Of a stretch of DNA of 11,665 bases, positions 6,013-11,665 are shown piece by piece. The translations under genes and the position numbers were made by a program. Source of the stretch: JAYWFX01 sp043778575. Lineage in GTDB: Bacteria > Patescibacteriota > JACMRA01. How positions within the stretch are numbered: position 1 is the first letter of the stretch; every line of letters starts with the position of its first letter. The notes beneath the pieces are model-generated. The model worked only from the letters and a program-made list of their open reading frames with translations. It had not been told where the DNA came from and did no database searches. The DNA is taken from contig JAYWFX010000020.1 in the NCBI GenBank assembly GCA_043778575.1, positions 1 to 11,665 of the forward strand. Direction: 5' to 3'.

Positions 6013-8682
6013 ATGAATAATGTAGCAACTAAATTACAATCTCTTATAAAAAATAAGGTGGAGTTGGTGTGGATAACTGGGTGTTTGTTTGTGACCTCGG
6101 TTGCACATACTTTTAATATGTCAAAGTTTCCAGCTTTGTGGGATGATGAAGGATTTTATGTATCTCAAGCACGGGCAGTTTTAAACACTGGTAACTTATC
6201 ATATTACACATATATTTACGACCATACACCAGTTGGTTGGCTGTTTTTAGCGTTTTGGAATATTATATCTAAACCATTTTTTGGAAACATAAGTGCTATT
6301 CAGTTAGATCGTATCTTTATAGCTATTCTCAATTTATTTTCAGTGTATTTTTTGTTCAAGATTGTGCAGTATATATCAGGTAAAAATAGTGTCGCCGCCA
6401 TATCTACCATTTTTTACTCACTCTCTCCGCTGGCAATCTTTTTTCATAGACAAGTTTTTCTCGACAACATTATGGTGTTTTGGCTGTTGTGGAGTATTTG
6501 GATGACAGTACAGGGTAGCAAACTCAGCAGAAGCATTTTGAGCTCCATATTTTTTGCATTAGCTGTACTGACCAAAGAACAATCGATAGTTTTTTTGCCA
6601 GTGATGATTGTAGGTGCTGTGATGGGATCAAACAAGCGAAATCGATTTTTTTACATTAGTATTTGGGTTGCACTTTTTGGTTTAATCGTATCATTATATC
6701 CACTTTTGGCTCACATTAAAGGAGAGTTATTTCCATCTGGTACACTGCTCGGTGGTCAAAACCCACACGTGAGTCTAATCAATCAATTACAATTTCAGTC
6801 TGGAAGATTTGGGAAACCTTTTTATGCAGAAGGTAGTGATTTTCAAAAGGCACTTACTGAATCGTGGTTCAACCTCGACGCGTATTTTGTATTGTTTGGT
6901 TTGACTATGACCGCCGTAAACACACTCTGGATCAAAACAAAACGTTGGATGGTGTTTGTATCTGGTTTATCTTTTATTTATATCGCCTACCTGCTAAAAT
7001 CCATCGCTTTAGATTACTATATTATACCGCTGATTCCCCTGTTTTCAGCTAGTATTGCACTTGGACTAGATCAATTATATGTGCTTGCGAAACGTACTAG
7101 ATTTTTGTATGAGAGGAAATTGTACAGACTAGGAGCTGTTGCAACTATCGTAATCATGCTTGCAGGCGTAGTCTTTCAGCTCAAACAATCTGCTTTTGTC
7201 TTTACTCAAGATCAAACAAGTAACCAGCTAGATGCCATTTCTTGGGTGAACAAAAACATTGATAATAAATCCTTTGTAGTTACTGATATGTCTATATTTG
7301 CGGACGCTAATGCAAACCTGAAAGATATATCTCAGACAAAACTTCACACCTTTTGGAAACTCAAAGATGACGATCAAATACGAGATGGAGTGTTCAAGGC
7401 TGATTGGCAAAACATAGACTATCTCGTAGTCAACAGTGCATTTAAGGCAAACACCAAAGAGGGTAATATAGGGTCAGAAGGTATGGGAATAGGTGACGAA
7501 GCCTATAGAAACTCACGTGTAATCAAGACATTTGATCAGCATAAAATTGATAGTAAAAGTCGATATGCAAATGGTCTAGTAGAAATACGTGAGGTGAACA
7601 ACCAAAAACGAGTACTGGATTCTTCTTGGAATTACTACAAGAAAAGCTTTATTAGTGAGTCAGGTAGAGTTGTCGATCCAGCTAATAATCTAACCACAAC
7701 CGAGGGTCAATCATATGCACTACTGAGAGCTGTGTGGGAGGATGATCAAACTACATTCGATAGAGTACTGTCTTGGACTCAGAAAAATCTCCAGCACAGT
7801 AAAGATAATCTTTTTTCTTGGGTATACGGTGAAGATGAAAACAAAAGCTTGGGTGTGCTTGATAGCAATAACGCAACTGATGGAGATATTGATACAGCTT
7901 TTGCATTGGCTATGGCATACAAAAAGTGGAATCTCAGTCGCTATTTAACCATATCAAAAGAGGTTATCACCGACATTTACCAAACTAGTGTAGTTGGAAT
8001 CGGTGATCTAGATTATCTACGATCAAGTCAAAAAATCGAAAAAGATAATAAATATCTCATTAACCCAAGCTACTTTTCACCAGCACAATACCGTGTCTTT
8101 GCAGAGATCGATCCAGCTCACAATTGGAATAAACTAGCTACTGACTCATACAAAATCCTCAACAAAATACCCACAACAGAGGGGTTTGCAGATACGGCAC
8201 TACCTCCAAATTGGTTTCTAGTGAATAAACTCACAGGAGAAATCACCTCAGCTAAATCCGTGGTAAGTAAAAGTGATGATTATAGTTATGACGCGTTTAG
8301 AGTATTCTGGAGACTAGGACTAGATTACAACTGGAACAAATCCACCGAAGCCCAACAATACCTCAACAAATTTCAATACTTCTTTGAGCAACAATGGGCA
8401 AATAACAATTCCTCATTTGCAGTATATGGTGTCGATGGAAAACCCAAAGTAGACTACTCCAATCCAAGCGTAGATACTGGTATGCTATCAGTCTTTATCG
8501 GTAACAAGAGTGACTTGGCTGGTGAAGTGTATATAAAGAGATTTCGCTATCAAATGGACTCCAAAATGCAGTACTGGGGTGAAAAAAACAACTATTATGA
8601 TCAGAACTGGGGATGGTTTGCAGCAGCTCTGTATAGTGATAATCTACCAAATATTTGGTCAGACTCAGCCACGAGAAAATAG
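6013..8682 (+). CDS. GT-C membrane glycosyltransferase (PMT/ArnT-like) fused to C-terminal GH8 glycoside hydrolase
   Basis: 889 residues. Residues 1-392 hold about ten membrane segments with GT-C hallmarks: the acidic first-loop motif WDDEGFY (43-49), FLDN (149-152) and LTKEQ (186-190), as in enzymes that use polyprenyl-phosphate sugars outside the membrane. Residues about 393-530 are the usual soluble extension. Residues about 535-885 are a GH8 domain close in motif to BcsZ: TTEGQSYALL (562-571) with the general acid E564, ATDGDIDTAFAL (621-632), NPSYFSPAQYRVFA (684-697), and SYDAFRV (758-764) with D760 at the place of the catalytic base (BcsZ D243). The Asp suggests the GH8a subfamily. Since the tail of PMT/ArnT proteins is extracytoplasmic, the hydrolase should act outside the cell membrane. 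GH8 enzymes cut beta-1,4 glucans, chitosan or xylan; which applies here is unknown. It follows the GT2 fusion gene by 33 bases. There is no stop or frame change at the domain junction. Confidence 0.9.
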   Translation: MNNVATKLQSLIKNKVELVWITGCLFVTSVAHTFNMSKFPALWDDEGFYVSQARAVLNTGNLSYYTYIYDHTPVGWLFLAFWNIISKPFFGNISAIQLDRIFIAILNLFSVYFLFKIVQYISGKNSVAAISTIFYSLSPLAIFFHRQVFLDNIMVFWLLWSIWMTVQGSKLSRSILSSIFFALAVLTKEQSIVFLPVMIVGAVMGSNKRNRFFYISIWVALFGLIVSLYPLLAHIKGELFPSGTLLGGQNPHVSLINQLQFQSGRFGKPFYAEGSDFQKALTESWFNLDAYFVLFGLTMTAVNTLWIKTKRWMVFVSGLSFIYIAYLLKSIALDYYIIPLIPLFSASIALGLDQLYVLAKRTRFLYERKLYRLGAVATIVIMLAGVVFQLKQSAFVFTQDQTSNQLDAISWVNKNIDNKSFVVTDMSIFADANANLKDISQTKLHTFWKLKDDDQIRDGVFKADWQNIDYLVVNSAFKANTKEGNIGSEGMGIGDEAYRNSRVIKTFDQHKIDSKSRYANGLVEIREVNNQKRVLDSSWNYYKKSFISESGRVVDPANNLTTTEGQSYALLRAVWEDDQTTFDRVLSWTQKNLQHSKDNLFSWVYGEDENKSLGVLDSNNATDGDIDTAFALAMAYKKWNLSRYLTISKEVITDIYQTSVVGIGDLDYLRSSQKIEKDNKYLINPSYFSPAQYRVFAEIDPAHNWNKLATDSYKILNKIPTTEGFADTALPPNWFLVNKLTGEITSAKSVVSKSDDYSYDAFRVFWRLGLDYNWNKSTEAQQYLNKFQYFFEQQWANNNSSFAVYGVDGKPKVDYSNPSVDTGMLSVFIGNKSDLAGEVYIKRFRYQMDSKMQYWGEKNNYYDQNWGWFAAALYSDNLPNIWSDSATRK

Positions 8683-8766
8683 CAAAAAGATAGATTCTAC
8701 CTAAATTGACAAAAAGCTTTTCGTGGAAATCAATGGGGATAACATTTCACGTATTATTCGACATTT
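8683..8766. other. Gap between the glycan genes and infB
   Basis: The 84 bases contain a perfect TTGACA at 8706-8711 without a good -10 at normal spacing, a TATTAT at 8752-8757 only nine bases before the infB ATG, and the motif TTTCACGTA (8745-8753), which recurs in reverse orientation in the promoter at 10748-10756. A separate, possibly leaderless infB promoter is possible but not established. No terminator is evident, so readthrough from the glycan genes may also occur. Confidence 0.4.
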
Positions 8767-10695
8767 ATGAACATATCCACACTAGCAAAAATCTTAGGAG
8801 TTAGCGTCAACGACCTCAGGAGCACAGGAGTGAAACAGGGTATATTTGGGTTTTCAGGGAGAAATACTCGTATCCCCTACCAATCTGCCCTAGAGGTTAC
8901 AAAAGTACTTCGCCCAGACAAAGTAGCAAAGCTAGCCAACGATGACAAGATTTATCTACCAAACTCGATCACAGTTGGAGATTTTTCTGAAACCATAGGT
9001 AGACCTATAAACCAAGTTATCAAGACTCTTTTACTCAATGGAATTATAGCAACCTTGAATGAAAAGATAGATTATGACACAGCAAACCTCATCGCCGAGG
9101 AATTAAATGTGGAGGTATTTCCAGAGAATAGTGAGCTATTTGTCCAAGAAAAAAGTGGTGAGCTAAATTTAATTAAATCGATTGAGTACGACGATATTGC
9201 TGAGGCTGATAGAAAATATACACCGCGTCCACCAGTGGTAACCATCATGGGTCATGTTGATCACGGAAAAACTACCCTACTAGACACTATTCGAAAGACC
9301 AATGTGGTCGACACCGAAGCTGGAGCAATCACTCAGCACATATCTAGCTACCAGATCAAGTACAAAGATAAATCAATCACTTTTATCGACACACCAGGGC
9401 ACGCAGCATTTACCGCAATGAGAGCAAGAGGAAGTCAATTAGCTGATTTTGTGATTCTGGTAGTTTCTGCTGTAGAGGGCCCAAAACCACAAACTGTAGA
9501 GGTAATCGAAAGAGCAAAAATGAGCAAGACCCCAGTAATTGTCGCTATAAATAAAATTGATTTACCAAATGCTGATGTGGAGCGTGTACGTACCGAACTC
9601 ACCAAGTTTGGTTTGACCCCAGAGGAATGGGGAGGCGACACTCCATTTATTCCTATTTCTGCTAGAAACAATATCGACATTGATAAACTCCTCAACACTG
9701 TTCTGCTTCATGCTGAAGTAGCAGATTTGCAGGGTCAGGTGAATTGTCCCGGTCAAGGCGTCATTATAGAGAGTCACCTAGATACCAAATTCGGTGTAGT
9801 TAGCACAGTATTAGTCACCAAAAACTCTCTCAAGGTCGGTGACTTTCTCCAGTCTGGATCGTATTCAGGAAAAATTAAACGATTAGAAAACAGTGAGGGA
9901 AAGAATATTGATCAGGCTAAAATTGGAGATCCAGTCATGCTTCTAGGGTTGCCTGAGGTATGCGACACAGGAGAGGTCATGATAACCTTTAATTCGCAAA
10001 AGGAAGCAAACGTAGCAGCAGCAATAGAAGCCACTAAGCGGGCTAACAAAAAAACATACATCAATGTAGGGAACTCTACCACAGACGATAATCAGATTAA
10101 TCTAGTACTAAAGGCCGATGTCACAGGATCCCTAGAAGCTCTCAAGGAGAGTATACTCAAAATTCCCCAAGACAAAATCAAGCTGGTTATCAAATCTGAA
10201 TCTGTGGGAGAAGTAAATGAAGGTGATGCTGATTTTGCAAATATAACCAATTCTACTATTTTAGCATTTCACACAAAGATTTCTAGTTCAGCTGCAAATA
10301 TTATTAAGTCTCAAGCTGTTAGTGTGGTTCAAAGTGATATTATATATGAGATTTTAGAGTGGATCGAGGAGCAAATTTTGAAAAATACTAAACACGAGAC
10401 AAAAATTGTATTTCTCGGTGCAGCAAAGGTACTGGCGTTGTTTAAGAGCGATAAAAACAGTATTCAAGTCTTTGGCGGTGAGGTTATTGATGGTAAAATA
10501 CTATCTGGAAAGCAATTAAAACTCTTGAGAGACGGAGAGGAAGTTGGTCTATTTGAGATAGTAGAACTACAGAAAAACAAGCAAAAAGTAACAGAGGCAA
10601 ACATCAGCCAGCAGTTTGGTATGTCAGTCAGTGGAAAGGGTAAAATCCAAGTAGGAGATGTGATAAAGAGTTTTGACGAGACGGTTATCAGTTAG
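8767..10695 (+). CDS. infB: Translation initiation factor IF-2
   Basis: GTPase that places initiator tRNA on the 30S subunit and promotes 50S joining. At 642 residues it is short compared with B. subtilis (about 716) and E. coli (890); the long variable N-terminal region is mostly absent. Residues 1-55 are a small helical segment, 62-115 the IF2_N domain, about 155-320 the G domain with GHVDHGKT (162-169), GAITQHIS (186-193, switch I), DTPGH (208-212), NKID (262-265) and SAR (298-300). Domain II follows, then the linker and C-terminal initiator-tRNA-binding region ending with GDVIKSF. The motif usually reading like GxITESDV in the third domain is SVGEVNEGDADF here. nusA and rbfA, its common neighbours, are absent from the flanks. 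No Shine-Dalgarno precedes the ATG. Confidence 0.97.
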   Translation: MNISTLAKILGVSVNDLRSTGVKQGIFGFSGRNTRIPYQSALEVTKVLRPDKVAKLANDDKIYLPNSITVGDFSETIGRPINQVIKTLLLNGIIATLNEKIDYDTANLIAEELNVEVFPENSELFVQEKSGELNLIKSIEYDDIAEADRKYTPRPPVVTIMGHVDHGKTTLLDTIRKTNVVDTEAGAITQHISSYQIKYKDKSITFIDTPGHAAFTAMRARGSQLADFVILVVSAVEGPKPQTVEVIERAKMSKTPVIVAINKIDLPNADVERVRTELTKFGLTPEEWGGDTPFIPISARNNIDIDKLLNTVLLHAEVADLQGQVNCPGQGVIIESHLDTKFGVVSTVLVTKNSLKVGDFLQSGSYSGKIKRLENSEGKNIDQAKIGDPVMLLGLPEVCDTGEVMITFNSQKEANVAAAIEATKRANKKTYINVGNSTTDDNQINLVLKADVTGSLEALKESILKIPQDKIKLVIKSESVGEVNEGDADFANITNSTILAFHTKISSSAANIIKSQAVSVVQSDIIYEILEWIEEQILKNTKHETKIVFLGAAKVLALFKSDKNSIQVFGGEVIDGKILSGKQLKLLRDGEEVGLFEIVELQKNKQKVTEANISQQFGMSVSGKGKIQVGDVIKSFDETVIS

Positions 10696-10719
10696 TTTAT
10701 TAGCTTAGTGTAAGACTCC

Positions 10720-10748
10720 TTGCCCAAACAAAAAAACTGGGATATATT
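10720..10748 (+). promoter_or_regulatory. Promoter of the secreted Cys-rich protein gene
   Basis: TTGCCC (10720-10725), a 17-base A-rich spacer and TATATT (10743-10748) form a plausible sigma-70 promoter in the 95-base gap after infB. The start point is predicted near 10755, giving a leader of about 36 bases without a Shine-Dalgarno. Confidence 0.55.
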
Positions 10749-10750
10749 AC

Positions 10751-10764
10751 GTGAAACTTTTCAC
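10751..10764. promoter_or_regulatory. Perfect 14-base inverted repeat at the start point, possible operator
   Basis: GTGAAACTTTTCAC has two perfect 6-base arms around a 2-base centre. It begins two bases after the -10 box and covers the predicted start point. No T run follows, so it is not a terminator. The cognate regulator is unknown. Confidence 0.4.
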
Positions 10765-10790
10765 AACAAAAACAAAAGTAAATACAAAAT

Positions 10791-11665
10791 ATGTCACACA
10801 AACTATCTATCGTAGGATTTCTAAAATCTTTTTATGATAAGAAATCTAAAAAAAGATCTCATACAGAATCTCGTAAACAAAAAATAGTATCTTTGAGTAA
10901 AAGATTTTCTAATGGTTTGTTGTCGGTTATTATGGCGATTACTTTGGTTACTGGTTTACTGCAATCTGCTAGTTTCCTCAAGAAAGATACTTTGCCAGTA
11001 CAGGCTGCACCTGTGTATAGTTGTACTCTACCATACACACTACAAGCAAACAACACCTGTACCAACACTACGACCAAAGCAAATACTGTACTTCACGTAT
11101 CTCAGTGTTTTTCTGAAGATGAAGGGAATATGATGACACGAATTGCCGTTGACAATAATGGTACACCAAGGAGTGTGTGTGATAGTGCAAGAAGTGAAAC
11201 AGAAAGGCAAACCTTGGACATTGGCCCTAACAACAGGTATGTGGGCTACGGATTCTGCCAACCAGTTAATATTAGCCAATACAGTTATCTTATCACCAGA
11301 TTTAGAGTGAGCACCACAAATCCTACACCTAATCCATGTGCTGGAGATTCAAATTATCTCCCAGTTCCTGCAACTGGTGAACAACCTCATACCGAAGATT
11401 TATTCGCATACAGATACATGCACATTAGCCAGTGTCGAGATAATCAAAACAGTACAATTCCTAGAATATATATAACAAACGACTCAGGACTAACAAATAA
11501 TTGTGACTTAGCTGTAAGAACACAAATAGAATCACCTATCACCATCGACATAGGATTTCCTAATCAACCAGCCACCCTCTCTTTCTCCTGCCCACCCTCC
11601 CAATACCTAGCAAACCCAGCTACAGACTCATGTACACCATGTACGGCAAACACGTATTGTACTGG
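10791..11665 (+). CDS. Secreted Cys-rich surface protein with internal repeats; 3' end missing
   Basis: The frame is open from the ATG at 10791 to the window edge (291 codons plus two bases); it was found by reading the frame directly. Residues 1-40 are a long Lys/Arg-rich leader, 41-60 a hydrophobic segment (GLLSVIMAITLVTGLLQSAS), and VQA at 70-72 fits a signal-peptidase site, so export is likely. The mature part is rich in Asn, Thr and Cys. Two diverged repeats start with LHVSQC (101-106) and MHISQC (210-215), each with three similarly spaced Cys (C106/C130/C156 and C215/C238/C267) and a shared DIGxPN. The visible end, CTPCTANTYCT (281-291), resembles EGF/ephrin-receptor-like Cys modules of large adhesins. 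I do not recognise a specific family. A role in surface attachment is plausible for an episymbiotic bacterium but is inference. The full length is unknown. Confidence 0.8.
   Translation, partial: MSHKLSIVGFLKSFYDKKSKKRSHTESRKQKIVSLSKRFSNGLLSVIMAITLVTGLLQSASFLKKDTLPVQAAPVYSCTLPYTLQANNTCTNTTTKANTVLHVSQCFSEDEGNMMTRIAVDNNGTPRSVCDSARSETERQTLDIGPNNRYVGYGFCQPVNISQYSYLITRFRVSTTNPTPNPCAGDSNYLPVPATGEQPHTEDLFAYRYMHISQCRDNQNSTIPRIYITNDSGLTNNCDLAVRTQIESPITIDIGFPNQPATLSFSCPPSQYLANPATDSCTPCTANTYCT
11091..11591 (+). repeat. Two diverged ~110-residue repeats inside the Cys-rich protein
   Basis: Copy A covers about residues 101-156 (11091-11258) and copy B about 210-267 (11418-11591), offset by 109 residues. 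They share a (L/M)H(V/I)SQC start, a TRI or PRI strand followed by (V/I)xN, a middle Cys-Asp, a DIGxPN near the end and a closing Cys. The similarity is at protein level; the DNA has diverged. Confidence 0.6.

Noticed and set aside
8706..8743. Promoter from the perfect TTGACA at 8706 to GATAAC at 8738
   Set aside because: The spacer would be 26 bases, too long for sigma-70; no acceptable -10 lies at 16-18 bases.
10859..11279. Short open frames on both strands near the right end
   Set aside because: They overlap the long frame starting at 10791, which has an exported Cys-rich protein profile and its own promoter.
1..11665. UGA recoded as Gly (as in Absconditabacteria/Gracilibacteria)
   Set aside because: All long proteins read through in the standard code with no in-frame UGA, and Gly positions in conserved motifs use GGN codons.
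1..11665. CRISPR array, insertion sequence or transposase
   Set aside because: No regularly spaced repeats, terminal inverted repeats or transposase motifs were found on either strand.

Overview
The window looks like a stretch of a low-to-moderate GC bacterial chromosome, most likely from the Candidate Phyla Radiation (Patescibacteria). This placement is an inference. It rests on the short IF-2 (642 residues), multi-domain glycan enzymes fused into single chains, a Cys-rich surface protein, and no recognisable Shine-Dalgarno sequence before any gene. The standard genetic code fits: every long frame reads through without internal UGA, and the five complete genes stop with TAA or TAG.

Left part, minus strand (1-3260): an nrdR-nrdB-nrdA operon for class I ribonucleotide reductase and its repressor. 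nrdA runs off the left edge, so its 3' end is missing. NrdB has Glu at the first metal-ligand position and Phe at the radical-tyrosine position. This is the signature of the Chlamydia-type class Ic (Mn/Fe) enzyme. A strong promoter (TTGACA-16-TATACT) lies before nrdR, and two NrdR-box-like palindromes about three helical turns apart sit at and just after its start point, so the operon is probably autorepressed.

Middle (3260-3740): a spacer, then a tRNA-Leu(CAG) on the minus strand with its own promoter and an intrinsic terminator.

Right part, plus strand (3739-8682): a two-gene glycan unit. The first gene fuses a polyprenyl-phosphate sugar synthase-like GT2 domain to a membrane-embedded, processive-type GT2 (cellulose-synthase/XagB-like). 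The second fuses a GT-C membrane transferase (PMT/ArnT-like) to a C-terminal GH8 glycoside hydrolase like BcsZ. Together they carry a lipid-linked sugar donor maker, an outside transferase, a polymer synthase and a trimming hydrolase, all in two proteins. This is the most unusual part of the window.

End (8767-11665): infB (translation initiation factor IF-2), here without nusA or rbfA next to it, then a promoter with a palindrome at its start point and the first 291 residues of a secreted Cys-rich protein containing two diverged tandem repeats. That gene runs off the right edge.
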